DNA of 64,000 bases from Bacteroidota bacterium (GTDB taxonomy: Bacteria; Bacteroidota; Bacteroidia; Bacteroidales; F082), in NCBI GenBank assembly GCA_016845105.1, contig JAERTF010000051.1, positions 52,590-116,589 on the forward strand, read 5' to 3'. This document shows, one piece after another, positions 1 to 8,948 of the stretch. Under the pieces are notes generated by a model. The model saw only the letters and a program-made list of their open reading frames with translations. It did not search any database and was not told the DNA's origin. Position numbers and translations under genes: made by a program. Each line of letters starts with the position of its first letter. Within the stretch, counting starts at the first letter, position 1.

Positions 1-831
1 ACATGGTGTCCCGGCGGAGGAAGCATGATATTGGAGGCTGCAGAAACTTTGTATTTATCTGGCAAATCACTATATGATAGTTCAGATTATACAAGTGCAA
101 AATCAACATTTGAAATGGTAATAAACCAATATCCTGAAACAAAGTATGCAAGTGCATCGATGAAAGATTTGTTTACAGTTGAAAAATTTGTAACAAACGA
201 TTATGGTGCTTTGCAGCAATATTACAATACGAATACTGTTATTCAGGCTGATACTGTGCTTATGGAATTATCGGTATTTCTTGCCAATAAATGTGATGTT
301 GAGATGGAATACTGGGAATCAGCAATAGAACATTATGAAGATATTATACTTGCTCCTGAATCAACTCAGGATAGTATTTTTGCAATTATTGATTTGGGCC
401 ATGTGTACTTTCTTATGGACAATAGTAGTAGTAAAAGCATGAAAACAACAGGTAATCTTCTTGAGCACAAACCTAAATCGCGAGATGAGTATTATGATAA
501 ACGTAATTACTTATTATCGCTGTTACCTTTTACTAAAGAAAAAGAAGATAATAATGTTAGTTTTTCGGAAGACAATATATTATTACAGAATGTACCCAAC
601 CCATTTGCTAACTCAACAACAATATCTTTTCGTTTGACAGAGAATAGTAGGGGCAATATCAAAGTCATTAATAACATAGGTGAAGTAGTTAGGGAAAACA
701 ACTTCTCAAAAAATGCTGGTTTGCATAATATTGAACTTGATATGAGGAACCTTCCCGTTGGTATATATTATTACACATTAACAGTTAATGGTAACCATAC
801 TGATACAAAAAAGATGGTTGTAGTGAGATAA
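1..831 (+). CDS. T9SS cargo protein, C-terminal part (5' end outside window)
   Basis: The reading frame is open to base 1 (the eight codons before the tracked ATG are sense codons, including WCPGGGS), so this is the 3' end of a longer gene. What is visible is a helical, TPR-like region (about residues 5-180 of the tracked ORF; the SGKSLYDSSDYTSAK stretch has TPR spacing) and a C-terminal type A sorting domain (about 190-268) with the usual NVPNPF start, the NNIGEVV strand and the LPVGIYYYTL end. By family knowledge such domains direct export across the outer membrane by T9SS and are then removed. The function of the mature part is not recognisable. A long hairpin follows the stop codon. Confidence 0.8.
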   Translation, partial: TWCPGGGSMILEAAETLYLSGKSLYDSSDYTSAKSTFEMVINQYPETKYASASMKDLFTVEKFVTNDYGALQQYYNTNTVIQADTVLMELSVFLANKCDVEMEYWESAIEHYEDIILAPESTQDSIFAIIDLGHVYFLMDNSSSKSMKTTGNLLEHKPKSRDEYYDKRNYLLSLLPFTKEKEDNNVSFSEDNILLQNVPNPFANSTTISFRLTENSRGNIKVINNIGEVVRENNFSKNAGLHNIELDMRNLPVGIYYYTLTVNGNHTDTKKMVVVR

Positions 832-839
832 ACAAAGGT

Positions 840-885
840 AATTAAAGAGCAAAGTGTTTTTAAACTAACGCTTTGCTCTTTAATT
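840..885. terminator. Bidirectional terminator hairpin between convergent genes
   Basis: An 18-bp inverted repeat (aattaaagagcaaagtgt pairing with acgctttgctctttaatt, with one G-U) encloses a 10-base loop. It lies between the stop of the T9SS gene on plus and the stop of the ABC ATPase on minus; the right arm overlaps the ABC stop codon. A true U-tract is weak on both sides, so bidirectional termination is inferred from stem strength and position. Confidence 0.7.
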
Positions 886-2569
886 ATAAAGTTGAGGAAG
901 GTACAGAATCAATAAGCTTCTTTGTATAATCTGATTTAGGATTTTCATAAACTTCATCAGCATCACCAATTTCCACAATACTACCATCTTTCATTACCAT
1001 AATCCTGTCGCTCATATACCTAACAACACTTAAGTCGTGGGAAATAAAGATGTAAGTAAATCCAAATTCCTGTTTTAGATCATTCAACAAATTTAACACC
1101 TTGGCCTGCACACTAACATCCAGTGCAGAAACTGCTTCATCACAAATTATAAACTTTGGATTTAACGCTAGAGTACGTGCAATTACTATTCTTTGTCTTT
1201 GGCCTCCTGAAAATTCATGTGGATATCGGTTAAAATGCTCTTCCTTTAACCCTACTTTTTCAAGAAGAAATATGGTGCGGTCTTTACGTGATTTATTATT
1301 ACCATAAAGTTTGTGAACTTTCATGGGCTCCAATATCGCATTACCTATACTCATTCGAGGGTTCAACGATGAATATGGATCTTGAAAAACAATGTTTATG
1401 TCTTTACGTTGTTTTTTTAAGAGATTGGAATTTAGAGATAACAAGTCTCTGTTTTCAAAATAGATTGTTCCTTTACTAGGTTCAATTAGTCTGAGAATAC
1501 TTCTTCCCAAGGTAGTTTTTCCACAGCCCGATTCCCCAACTAACCCTAAAGTCTCACCAGGGAAGACATCAAAACTAACATTATCCACCGCGGCCACAAA
1601 GCTTGTTGTTTTACCCCAGATATTTTTTTCAAGGGAATATTTTTTTTCAAGATCCTTGACTTTTAGTACAGGGTCTTTGTCGATTTTAGTAATGAGTTGT
1701 GAAAAGCTGTTTCTTTCAGTATCCTTAATTTCATCTACCTCATGGTTTCCATCAGTAAAATCTTCTATTACAGGTAGTCGCTCAACTCGTTTTCCCATGG
1801 GAGGTCGACAAGCTAATAAACCTTTAGTATATGGATGTTGAGGATTTTTAAAGACACTTTTAATGTTGCCTGATTCAACAATACTACCCTTGTACATAAC
1901 AACTACCTCATCTGCAACTTCGCTAATTACTCCCAAATCGTGACTGATAAAAATTAACCCCATTCCATAATCTTTTCTCAGATTATTAAGCAGAGTAATT
2001 ATTTCTTTTTGAACTGTAACGTCCAAAGCTGTGGTTGGTTCGTCAGCAATTAGCAAATCGGGGTTATTTGCTATTGCCATGGCAATCATTATACGTTGTT
2101 TTTGGCCACCCGATAATTGATGAGGATAGCTTCTGTATATATTATCCGGCCTTGGTAGATTTACTTTTTCAAATAATTCCAAAACCTTTATCTTAGCTTC
2201 TTTCTTGCTTAAATGTTGATGAAGAATAATACTCTCAGCTACTTGTTTTCCACATCTGATAACAGGATTAAGTGCCGTCATTGGCTCTTGGAATATCATT
2301 GATATCCTATTGCCTCTATACTCTTGTATTTGACTTTTAGAAAGCTTAGTTAGATCAACATCATCAAACATAATTTTACCAGAAGCGAGTTTTGCCTGTG
2401 GGGGTAGTAACTGAATAACTGAAAGTGCTGTTAACGACTTACCTGATCCCGATTCCCCAACTATCCCTAACGAACAGCCTCTATCTACCTTAATGTTAAC
2501 GTCATCAACGGCAACTACTTTTGAATCTTCCGTTCCAAATTCTATTGTAAGGTTGTTAATTTTTAGCAA
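884..2569 (-). CDS. Fused dipeptide/oligopeptide-type ABC transporter ATP-binding protein (DppD-DppF-like)
   Basis: A 561-residue cytoplasmic ATPase made of two complete ABC nucleotide-binding domains in one chain. The first half (about 1-265) has Walker A GESGSGKS, signature LSGGQKQR and Walker [13 protein letters not shown]. The second half (about 300-555) has [16 protein letters not shown] and [12 protein letters not shown]. Each half is followed by the oligopeptide-type extension ([18 protein letters not shown]). The arrangement matches YejF/GsiA-type proteins that energise uptake of peptides or similar solutes. No permease or binding protein is adjacent in the window, so the substrate is unknown. 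The gene is divergent from prs. All catalytic motifs look intact in both halves. Confidence 0.9.
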   Translation of the reverse strand: MLKINNLTIEFGTEDSKVVAVDDVNIKVDRGCSLGIVGESGSGKSLTALSVIQLLPPQAKLASGKIMFDDVDLTKLSKSQIQEYRGNRISMIFQEPMTALNPVIRCGKQVAESIILHQHLSKKEAKIKVLELFEKVNLPRPDNIYRSYPHQLSGGQKQRIMIAMAIANNPDLLIADEPTTALDVTVQKEIITLLNNLRKDYGMGLIFISHDLGVISEVADEVVVMYKGSIVESGNIKSVFKNPQHPYTKGLLACRPPMGKRVERLPVIEDFTDGNHEVDEIKDTERNSFSQLITKIDKDPVLKVKDLEKKYSLEKNIWGKTTSFVAAVDNVSFDVFPGETLGLVGESGCGKTTLGRSILRLIEPSKGTIYFENRDLLSLNSNLLKKQRKDINIVFQDPYSSLNPRMSIGNAILEPMKVHKLYGNNKSRKDRTIFLLEKVGLKEEHFNRYPHEFSGGQRQRIVIARTLALNPKFIICDEAVSALDVSVQAKVLNLLNDLKQEFGFTYIFISHDLSVVRYMSDRIMVMKDGSIVEIGDADEVYENPKSDYTKKLIDSVPSSTL

Positions 2570-2583
2570 ATCAATTATTTGTG

Positions 2584-2613
2584 TTGATAATAAGGAAATT
2601 AATAGTACTTTTG
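2584..2613 (+). promoter_or_regulatory. Bacteroidota-type promoter for prs
   Basis: TTG at 2584-2586 and TACTTTTG at 2606-2613 (TAnnTTTG consensus) are separated by 19 bases. The predicted start of transcription lies about 25-30 bases before the prs ATG. Confidence 0.6.
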
Positions 2614-2646
2614 CACCGATTTTTCAGAACCAGATAAACCAGATAA

Positions 2647-3591
2647 ATGTCAGATCCAAAAGTAAGTATTTTTACCGGTCGAAAAACCCGCTACCTCGCC
2701 GAAAAAATTGCGGAGAGCTACGGAGTTGAACTGGGGAAGTCTATTGTAACTAATTTTTCTGATGGTGAGTTACAGACTTCATATGAGGAAAATATAAGAG
2801 GTAAAGATGTATTTATTGTACAGTCAACCTTTCCTCCTGGGGATAATTTACTTGAATTGCTTATGATGGTAGATGCTGCCAAGCGTGCATCAGCTCGAAA
2901 AATTATTGCCGTAATACCTTATTTTGGATACGCTCGTCAAGACAGAAAAGATAAGCCAAGGGTATCTATTGCATCTAAACTAATAGCGAATCTATTAATT
3001 TCAGCAGGTGTTAATCGAGTAATAACGATTGATTTACATGCCGATCAAATTCAAGGATTTTTTGATGTTCCAGTGGATAATCTCTACGCATCAAATATAT
3101 TTATGGATTATATCAGGGAACTAAATTTGCCTAATCTGATTATGGCATCCCCTGACACCGGAGGTACTCGTCGTGCTGCATCATATGCAAAAGCCTTAAA
3201 TACTGGATTTGTAATTTGTTACAAACAAAGGGCAAAGCCAAATGTTATTGAAAAAATGGAGCTTATTGGTGATGTTGTTGGTAAGGATGTTATTATTGTT
3301 GATGATATTATCGACACAGCTGGCACAATAACAAAGGCTGCTGATTTAATAATAAGCAAAGGAGCCAATTCGGTTCGAGCTTTTTGTACTCACCCAATTT
3401 TTTCGGGTAGTGCCTATGATAAATTAAGTAAATCAAAATTTGATGAAATTGTTGTTACTGATACCGTTCCTTTAAAACAGGATCTTGGTAAAATAAAGGT
3501 GTTAAGTACTGCTGACTTGTTGTCAGAGGTTATTAATAGAGTACAGAATTTTGAATCGATAAGTTCATTATTCGATATAAAAGAAAAATAG
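2647..3591 (+). CDS. prs: Ribose-phosphate pyrophosphokinase (PRPP synthetase)
   Basis: Makes phosphoribosyl pyrophosphate from ribose 5-phosphate and ATP for nucleotide, His and Trp synthesis. The 314-residue length is normal for class I enzymes. Visible motifs are the N-terminal FTGRKTRYLAEKIA, the ATP-binding FGYARQDRKD, the divalent-metal segment TIDLHADQIQGFF and the PRPP-binding loop VDDIIDTAGT. The start follows a good promoter by about 34 bases. The next gene, rplY, lies 38 bp downstream on the same strand and a strong terminator follows it, so prs-rplY is probably one transcript. Confidence 0.97.
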   Translation: MSDPKVSIFTGRKTRYLAEKIAESYGVELGKSIVTNFSDGELQTSYEENIRGKDVFIVQSTFPPGDNLLELLMMVDAAKRASARKIIAVIPYFGYARQDRKDKPRVSIASKLIANLLISAGVNRVITIDLHADQIQGFFDVPVDNLYASNIFMDYIRELNLPNLIMASPDTGGTRRAASYAKALNTGFVICYKQRAKPNVIEKMELIGDVVGKDVIIVDDIIDTAGTITKAADLIISKGANSVRAFCTHPIFSGSAYDKLSKSKFDEIVVTDTVPLKQDLGKIKVLSTADLLSEVINRVQNFESISSLFDIKEK

Positions 3592-3629
3592 ATTTTACAA
3601 TTATATATTATTAATTAAATTTTTTTAAA

Positions 3630-4256
3630 ATGAAAAAAGTATCAATTAGCGGTTCTCTAAGAGAGAACGTAGGGAAAAAGGATGCTAAGAAAAACCGTAG
3701 AGAAGGAAATATTCCTTGCGTTATTTACGGTGGTGAAAAACAAATTCACTTTTTTACAAATGCAATTAAATTTGACAAGATTATTTTCACACCTGAGGTG
3801 ACATTGATTAATGTTGCAATTGATGGAAAAGAATATCCTACAATATTGCAAGAAGTACAATATCACCCGGTAACTGATAAAGTATTACATGCTGATTTCC
3901 TTGAAATTATTCCGGGAAAAGAAATTACTATTGGAATGCCAGTTATATTAATTGGAGATGCTCCTGGTGTAATGGCTGGCGGACAGATGATTAAGAAAAT
4001 GCACAAAATCCGTTTAAAAGGATTAGCGGAACATTTGCCTGATAATGTTGAGGTTGATATTTCAAACCTTGTTATTGGTAGTTCAATAAAAATTAAGGAT
4101 GTTGAATTTGAGAATTTAACAACCATTGATCCTCCAAACTCTGTAATCGTTCGCGTTAAAACATCACGTAACGTTGAAGAAGATGAAGAAGATGAAGATG
4201 AAGAAGGAGAAGAAGGAGAAGAAGGTGGTGAAGAAGCTGCTCCTGCTGCAGAGTAA
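3630..4256 (+). CDS. rplY: Large ribosomal subunit protein bL25 / general stress protein Ctc
   Basis: A 208-residue long-form bL25 (Ctc/TL5 type) that binds 5S rRNA. The N-terminal L25 beta-barrel is at about 1-95 (SGSLRENVGKKDAKKNRR, VIYGG, HADFLEI) and the TL5 C-terminal domain at about 96-185. A very acidic tail (runs of Glu/Asp, then GGEEAAPAAE) follows; such tails are common in Bacteroidota homologues. It is likely cotranscribed with prs, and a Rho-independent terminator starts 26 bases after the stop. Confidence 0.95.
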   Translation: MKKVSISGSLRENVGKKDAKKNRREGNIPCVIYGGEKQIHFFTNAIKFDKIIFTPEVTLINVAIDGKEYPTILQEVQYHPVTDKVLHADFLEIIPGKEITIGMPVILIGDAPGVMAGGQMIKKMHKIRLKGLAEHLPDNVEVDISNLVIGSSIKIKDVEFENLTTIDPPNSVIVRVKTSRNVEEDEEDEDEEGEEGEEGGEEAAPAAE

Positions 4257-4281
4257 GGAAAAGTTTTTACCATATCAGTTT

Positions 4282-4323
4282 AAAGGGATAGAGGGAATAA
4301 TTACCTTTATCCCTTTATTTTTT
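4282..4323 (+). terminator. Rho-independent terminator after prs-rplY
   Basis: The arms aaagggata (4282-4290) and tatcccttt (4308-4316) form a 9-bp stem followed by attttttttat. It sits between rplY and pth, so pth probably has its own promoter or depends on read-through. Confidence 0.75.
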
Positions 4324-4339
4324 ATAACTAGTTTTTAAA

Positions 4340-4903
4340 GTGAAGTATTTAATTGCATGTTTAGGAAATATTGGTGCAGAGTATGTAAATACTCGTCATA
4401 ATATTGGTTTTGATGTTGCTGATAAACTGATACATGAATTAAAAGGTGAGACTAGCATTGAAAAGCTTTCAATAGTCTCAAAAGTAAAATTTAAAGGGCG
4501 GACCTTGGTAATAATAAAACCAACCACATACATGAATTTAAGTGGTAAGGCAATTAGCTACTGGCTCGAGAAAGAAAAAATACCGTTGGAGCGAATGGTT
4601 GTAGTACTAGATGATATTGCATTGCCCACGGGTACTTTAAGAATGAAAGCCAAAGGTGGAGATGCAGGTCATAATGGGCTCACGGATATTATACAGAAGT
4701 TAGGTACTAATGCATTTACACGCTTAAGAATAGGCATTGGAAACGATTTCCCAAGAGGGCGACAAGCTGATTATGTGCTCGGTGAATGGAGTACATCGGA
4801 GGAAAAGATAATGGTTCCACGTGTTGAAATTGCCATAGAAATGATAAAGAGTTTTGTGTCGGTTGGAGTTAACCTAACGATGACAACATATAACAATAAA
4901 TAG
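4340..4903 (+). CDS. pth: Peptidyl-tRNA hydrolase (GTG start)
   Basis: Cleaves peptidyl-tRNA released from stalled ribosomes. The length (187) and motifs match the bacterial Pth family: N-terminal LGNIGAEY, catalytic His20 in NTRHNIGF, the substrate-contact Asn in TTYMNLSG, the VLDDIALPTG strand and GGDAGHNGL. The start is GTG at 4340; translation from here gives exactly the family's usual N-terminus and no ATG is available nearby. It lies just downstream of the prs-rplY terminator. Confidence 0.95.
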   Translation: MKYLIACLGNIGAEYVNTRHNIGFDVADKLIHELKGETSIEKLSIVSKVKFKGRTLVIIKPTTYMNLSGKAISYWLEKEKIPLERMVVVLDDIALPTGTLRMKAKGGDAGHNGLTDIIQKLGTNAFTRLRIGIGNDFPRGRQADYVLGEWSTSEEKIMVPRVEIAIEMIKSFVSVGVNLTMTTYNNK

Positions 4904-5084
4904 TAGTCAGGCAATATTGTTGAATAAAATATCCTGATGGTCAGGTAGTATACATTGTTAATAATAAACTACTAATCCCTTTCATGTACTTATTTGTAAT
5001 GACAATATGGACAATAAATCATCAATTGTAAGTACTGCTCTCTTGCTAAATATCATTATTTTTACATCCAAACCCAGAATTAAT

Positions 5085-5660
5085 ATGGTAAAAACCGCAA
5101 TAATTGTAGATGATGAAGAGGCCGGACTTGGGAACATGGAAAGGCTACTTGGGCTTTGTGATGATATTGAAGTAATTGCAAAAACCAAAGTTCCGGAAGA
5201 AGCTGTTGGCCTAATTACTGATAAAAAACCGGATATTCTATTTTTAGATGTTGAAATGCCACGGATGAGTGGTTTTGAAGTTCTTGAAATTACACGAAAT
5301 CAGGGTTTAAATCCCATTGTAATATTTACAACCGGGTATAATCAATATGCAATAAAAGCTATTAAGGCACAGGCATTTGATTATTTGTTGAAGCCAATTG
5401 TATTGGATGAACTAAAGGAAACCTTATCAAGGTTATCAAATAATAGTATAATAGGTCATAGACTAAATACAAGTGTTGCAAGCTTACTAAGTCCGCGAGA
5501 AATTGAAGTACTGGAAATGGTAGTTCAAGGTAGAACCAGTAAAGAAATAGCAGAAGAATTATTTATATCCAAAACAACAGTTGATACCCATCGAAGAAAC
5601 CTTCTTGAAAAAACGGGGTGTAGAAGTACATCGGAATTGCTAATGAGGGTAATGGGATAG
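5085..5660 (+). CDS. Response regulator with receiver and LuxR-type HTH
   Basis: Start moved from the tracked 5007 to the ATG at 5085 because receiver homology begins there (KTAIIVDDEEAG). The receiver domain (about 1-115) has the acidic pair D9/D10, phospho-acceptor D55 in LFLDVEMPRMSG, the Thr of FTTGYN and the Lys of YLLKPI. The C-terminal LuxR/FixJ helix-turn-helix is at about 130-191 (SPREIEVLEMVVQG, TSKEIAEELFIS, TVDTHRRNLLEKTG). The FDYLLKPI segment resembles LytTR-type receivers more than the NarL type, so the combination is somewhat mixed. No histidine kinase is adjacent: it is an orphan regulator with unknown targets. Confidence 0.88.
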   Translation: MVKTAIIVDDEEAGLGNMERLLGLCDDIEVIAKTKVPEEAVGLITDKKPDILFLDVEMPRMSGFEVLEITRNQGLNPIVIFTTGYNQYAIKAIKAQAFDYLLKPIVLDELKETLSRLSNNSIIGHRLNTSVASLLSPREIEVLEMVVQGRTSKEIAEELFISKTTVDTHRRNLLEKTGCRSTSELLMRVMG

Positions 5661-5694
5661 TCAAGATCAAAAAAGCATAGCAAGTATTTTAACT

Positions 5695-7224
5695 TTACTC
5701 TTGTCTTGATTTCAACCCTTCACTAACCATTTTGCTTATTTTGTCAATTCCAATACGATCCTGCTTCATGCTATCGCGTTCACGAATTGTTACTGTATTA
5801 TCTTCCAGAGTTTGATGATCAACAGTTACACAATATGGAGTACCAATAGCATCATGACGACGATAACGCTTTCCTATTGCATCCTTCTCCTCGTAAAAAC
5901 ACATATGATCATATTTCAGATCATTCATAATTTCACGTGCTTTATCTGGAAGTCCATCTTTTTTGGTTAGTGGAAAAATGGCAACTTTATATGGTGCTAA
6001 GACAGGAGGGAGTTTCATAACAACGCGACTATTCCCTTCACCTAGATCCTCTTCTGTATAAGAGTTGCTTAATACAGCAAGGAACATACGATCAAGACCA
6101 ATGGAAGTTTCAACAACATATGGTACATAGCTTTTATTTAGCTCAGGATCATGGTAGCGTAGTTTTTTACCTGAGTGTTCTTCATGGGCGCTAAGATCAA
6201 AGTCTGTACGTGAGTGAATTCCTTCAAGCTCTTTAAATCCCATTGGGAATTCAAACTCAATATCAGCTGCAGCATTGGCATAATGAGCCAGCTTATCATG
6301 ATTGTGAAAACGAAATTTTTCAGCAGGTATACCAAGTGATTTATGCCACTCCATTCGTTGCTCTTTCCAATATTCGTACCACTTCATTTCTTCTCCAGGG
6401 CGCACGAAAAATTGCATTTCCATTTGTTCAAACTCACGCATGCGAAAAATAAACTGGCGGGCAACAATTTCATTTCTAAAGGCTTTGCCTGTTTGAGCAA
6501 TCCCGAATGGTATTTTCATTCTGCCTGTCTTCTGAACATTTAGGTAGTTTACAAATATCCCTTGCGCTGTTTCGGGGCGGAGGAATATTTCGGTTGCACC
6601 CTCTGCTGTTGAACCCATATTCGTGGAGAACATAAGGTTGAATTGACGGACCTCGGTCCAGTTTTTTGAACCAGATAAAGGGCATGCAATTCCAACATCT
6701 TCGATAAGAGTTTTAATTGCCTCCATATCATTATTATCCATTGCTGGATAAAGTCTGTTTTTTATGCCTTCTATCTTTTCAAGATTGGCTAGTACACGAG
6801 GATTAGTACTTTTAAATTCATCTTCGTTGAATGCATCACCAAAACGCTTAGCAGCCTTTGCAACTTCTTTGTTGATTTTGCCTTCTATTTTTGCAAGGTG
6901 ATCTTCTATTAGAACATCTGCACGATATCGCTTTTTTGAATCCTTATTATCAATCATTGGATCATTAAAAGCGTCCACATGGCCCGATGCTTTCCAAACG
7001 GTTGGGTGCATAAATATTGCAGAATCAATTCCTACAATGTTTTCATGCAACTGTACCATTGCTTTCCACCAGTAATCACGTATGTTCTTTTTTAACTCAG
7101 AACCATTTTGGGCATAGTCGTATACTGCACTTAATCCGTCATATATTTCACTTGATTGAAATACAAAACCGTATTCTTTAGCATGTGCAATTATTTTTTT
7201 CAGCAGATCTTCGTTATTAGCCAT
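5695..7224 (-). CDS. glyS: Glycine--tRNA ligase, single-chain dimeric type
   Basis: Charges tRNA-Gly. It is the alpha2-type enzyme (509 residues), not the alpha2beta2 GlyQ/GlyS pair. Class II catalytic motifs are visible: RPETAQGIFVNY, motif 2 FRNEIVARQFIFRMREFEQ, and motif 3 ETSIGLDRMFLAVL. The anticodon-binding domain is at the C-terminus (about 405-509, APYKVAIFPLTKK onward). It is probably in one unit with the zinc-ribbon gene and argF upstream on minus, since no promoter is evident in the short gap filled by a REP-like repeat. Confidence 0.96.
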   Translation of the reverse strand: MANNEDLLKKIIAHAKEYGFVFQSSEIYDGLSAVYDYAQNGSELKKNIRDYWWKAMVQLHENIVGIDSAIFMHPTVWKASGHVDAFNDPMIDNKDSKKRYRADVLIEDHLAKIEGKINKEVAKAAKRFGDAFNEDEFKSTNPRVLANLEKIEGIKNRLYPAMDNNDMEAIKTLIEDVGIACPLSGSKNWTEVRQFNLMFSTNMGSTAEGATEIFLRPETAQGIFVNYLNVQKTGRMKIPFGIAQTGKAFRNEIVARQFIFRMREFEQMEMQFFVRPGEEMKWYEYWKEQRMEWHKSLGIPAEKFRFHNHDKLAHYANAAADIEFEFPMGFKELEGIHSRTDFDLSAHEEHSGKKLRYHDPELNKSYVPYVVETSIGLDRMFLAVLSNSYTEEDLGEGNSRVVMKLPPVLAPYKVAIFPLTKKDGLPDKAREIMNDLKYDHMCFYEEKDAIGKRYRRHDAIGTPYCVTVDHQTLEDNTVTIRERDSMKQDRIGIDKISKMVSEGLKSRQE

Positions 7225-7255
7225 GTGTTATTTTGTATTATGTTCATTAGAAATT

Positions 7256-7347
7256 GTCATTCTGAACGAAGTGAAGAATCTCTTTTTAAATACTTGGCAA
7301 TCACGAAATATCTCACAACTAGATTCTTCGCTATCGCTCAGAATGAC
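7256..7347. repeat. REP-like palindromic repeat, copy A
   Basis: Two inverted arms, gtcattctgaacgaagtgaa... (7256-7281) and agattcttcgct...cagaatgac (7321-7347), flank about 40 bases. This is the dispersed TCATTCTGAgCGaAGcGAAGAATCT palindrome found between genes in many genomes. It lies between the zinc-ribbon gene and glyS, where the transcript could fold into a long hairpin. Confidence 0.8.
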
Positions 7348-7355
7348 AATAAAGT

Positions 7356-7565
7356 TTAATTTGTAAAAAAGTCGACTACGTTACCAAATGTACTGGTTGT
7401 GCGTTTATAAAACTCGGTATAACCACATTGTGTGCAAGAAATTGTTGTAAATTTTTTGTTTTGCACATCAAATATTTTTGCAAAAGCACCACCTGTTGCT
7501 CTCATTTCATCAGCCTCATAGTGTTTATTGCCGCATTTTGGACAAACGTATTCTCTTTTCTGCAT
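7356..7565 (-). CDS. Small zinc-ribbon protein (COG3478/YpzJ-like)
   Basis: A 69-residue protein with two knuckles, CPKCG (C8, C11) and CTQCG (C44, C47), that would form a four-Cys zinc ribbon. Length and the VCPKCGNKHYE...TISCTQCGYTEFY pattern match the predicted nucleic-acid-binding zinc-ribbon family (Pfam zinc_ribbon_13 type). No enzymatic role is known. It is bracketed by REP-like repeats, between argF and glyS on the same strand. Confidence 0.8.
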   Translation of the reverse strand: MQKREYVCPKCGNKHYEADEMRATGGAFAKIFDVQNKKFTTISCTQCGYTEFYKRTTSTFGNVVDFFTN

Positions 7566-7580
7566 TGTATTTTTTGATTT

Positions 7581-7646
7581 GTCATTCTGAGCGAAACGAA
7601 GAATCTAATTTATTGATAGAAGATCCTTCACTTCGTTCAGGATAAC
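7581..7646. repeat. REP-like palindromic repeat, copy B
   Basis: The arms gtcattctgagcgaaacg... (7581-7606) and agatccttcacttcgttc... (7621-7646) are inverted copies of the copy A sequence separated by 14 bases. They form a tight hairpin between argF and the zinc-ribbon gene. Confidence 0.8.
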
Positions 7647-7657
7647 AGTTAGTGTAT

Positions 7658-8659
7658 TTATGCTCCCAAAGTAGCTACCATTACAGCTTTAATGGTATGT
7701 AATCTGTTTTCAGCTTCATCAAAAACAACAGATGCTGGTGATTCGAATACATCATCAGTAACTTCCATTGCTTCAACACCAAACTTCTGGTATATCTCTT
7801 CACCAACAGTAGTTTCACGGTTGTGGAAAGCAGGTAAGCAGTGTAAGAATTTGGCCTTTGGATTACCTGTTTTTTTCATCATTTCAGCATTAACTTGGTA
7901 TGGAATCATCATAGCTATTCTATCTTTCCAAACCTCATCAGCTTCTCCCATACTTACCCATACGTCGGTGTATACAAAATCAACTCCTTTAACACCATCA
8001 TCAACACTTTCAGTTAGTGTAATGGTTGCTCCAGTTTCCTTGGCAATTTCCAAACATTCTTTTACAAGTTCTTCGTCTGGCCACATTTGTTTTGGGGCAA
8101 CAGCACGGAAGTCCATACCCATTTTTGCTGCTCCAACCATTAGTGAATTACCCATATTATTTCGGGCATCACCGGCATATGCAAAACTCACCTGATGTAA
8201 AGGCTTATCGCTATGTTCCATCATTGTGAGGAAGTCGGCCAGAATTTGTGTTGGGTGGTACTCGTCAGTAAGACCATTCCAAACAGGAACACCAGCATAT
8301 TTACCAAGCTCTTCAACAATAGGTTGCCCAAAACCTCTGTATTCAATACCATCATACATACGACCAAGTACTCTGGCAGTATCTTTCATTGATTCTTTTT
8401 TGCCAATTTGAGTACCTGTAGGTCCCAAATAGCTAACTAAAGCTCCCTGATCGAAAGCTGCTGTTTCAAAGGCACACCTTGTACGGGTTGATGCTTTTTC
8501 AAAAATTAAGGCAATGTTTTTACCTGTAAGTCTTTTTTGTTCGGTTCCTGCATACTTTGCCTTCTTTAAATCTGCTGAAAGCTCAAGTAGAAATTTTATT
8601 TCTTGTGGAGTGAAATCCAACAGCTTTAGGAAATTCCTGTTTCTTAAGTTGAATGCCAT
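7658..8659 (-). CDS. argF: Ornithine carbamoyltransferase
   Basis: Transfers a carbamoyl group to ornithine to give citrulline. The 333 residues carry the carbamoyl-phosphate site STRTRC (57-62), [16 protein letters not shown], and the ornithine-loop HCLPAFH with its catalytic Cys. HCLP and STRTRC point to a true ornithine enzyme rather than the N-acetylornithine or N-succinylornithine type found in some Bacteroidota. An anabolic role is assumed. A catabolic arcB role is possible, but no arcA or arcC neighbour is present. Confidence 0.93.
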   Translation of the reverse strand: MAFNLRNRNFLKLLDFTPQEIKFLLELSADLKKAKYAGTEQKRLTGKNIALIFEKASTRTRCAFETAAFDQGALVSYLGPTGTQIGKKESMKDTARVLGRMYDGIEYRGFGQPIVEELGKYAGVPVWNGLTDEYHPTQILADFLTMMEHSDKPLHQVSFAYAGDARNNMGNSLMVGAAKMGMDFRAVAPKQMWPDEELVKECLEIAKETGATITLTESVDDGVKGVDFVYTDVWVSMGEADEVWKDRIAMMIPYQVNAEMMKKTGNPKAKFLHCLPAFHNRETTVGEEIYQKFGVEAMEVTDDVFESPASVVFDEAENRLHTIKAVMVATLGA

Positions 8660-8712
8660 AATATTATCTTTTAATCGTTAGAAATTAATGCACTATATAT
8701 AAAAATGCTGGG

Positions 8713-8720
8713 CAAAAGTA
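8713..8720 (-). promoter_or_regulatory. Candidate -7 element for argF
   Basis: On the minus strand TACTTTTG fits TAnnTTTG and lies about 54 bases before the argF ATG. No clear TTG is present at the expected -33 spacing. Confidence 0.4.
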
Positions 8721-8800
8721 ACGAAATTTAATCTATATGTTATGCTCTTTGGATTCTTTTATTACATGATTGTTGAGTGTTGTATTATATTAAGCTTATG

Positions 8801-8876
8801 GCTTTTAGCAGTTGACTTAAGATAAAATATATATGATATTATAGCTTTGTTTTGCCAAAAGCCAATGGCTAAAAGC
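8801..8876. repeat. Short inverted repeat gcttttagc / gctaaaagc
   Basis: Nine-base arms at 8801-8809 and 8868-8876 lie in the 289-base gap between divergent argF and the DUF3109 gene. Nothing else coding is seen in this gap. It may be a remnant of a dispersed repeat. Confidence 0.4.
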
Positions 8877-8948
8877 AATACTATTTTAAAGGTTAATCTA
8901 TAATTGTAATACTTTTACACCCGATTCCATATTAAACAATATAGTAGT

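Noticed and set aside
3863-4273. 136-residue minus-strand ORF with a Ser-rich tract opposite rplY
   Set aside because: It is the antisense reading of the acidic tail of bL25; Ser runs arise from GAA/GAT repeats on the other strand.
4933-4945. Small hairpin cctga-tgg-tcagg after pth as a terminator
   Set aside because: Only 5 bp of stem and no T-run on either strand; too weak to call.
5007-5084. N-terminal 26-residue extension of the orphan response regulator
   Set aside because: Receiver homology starts at the internal ATG 5085; the extension has no counterpart in the family.
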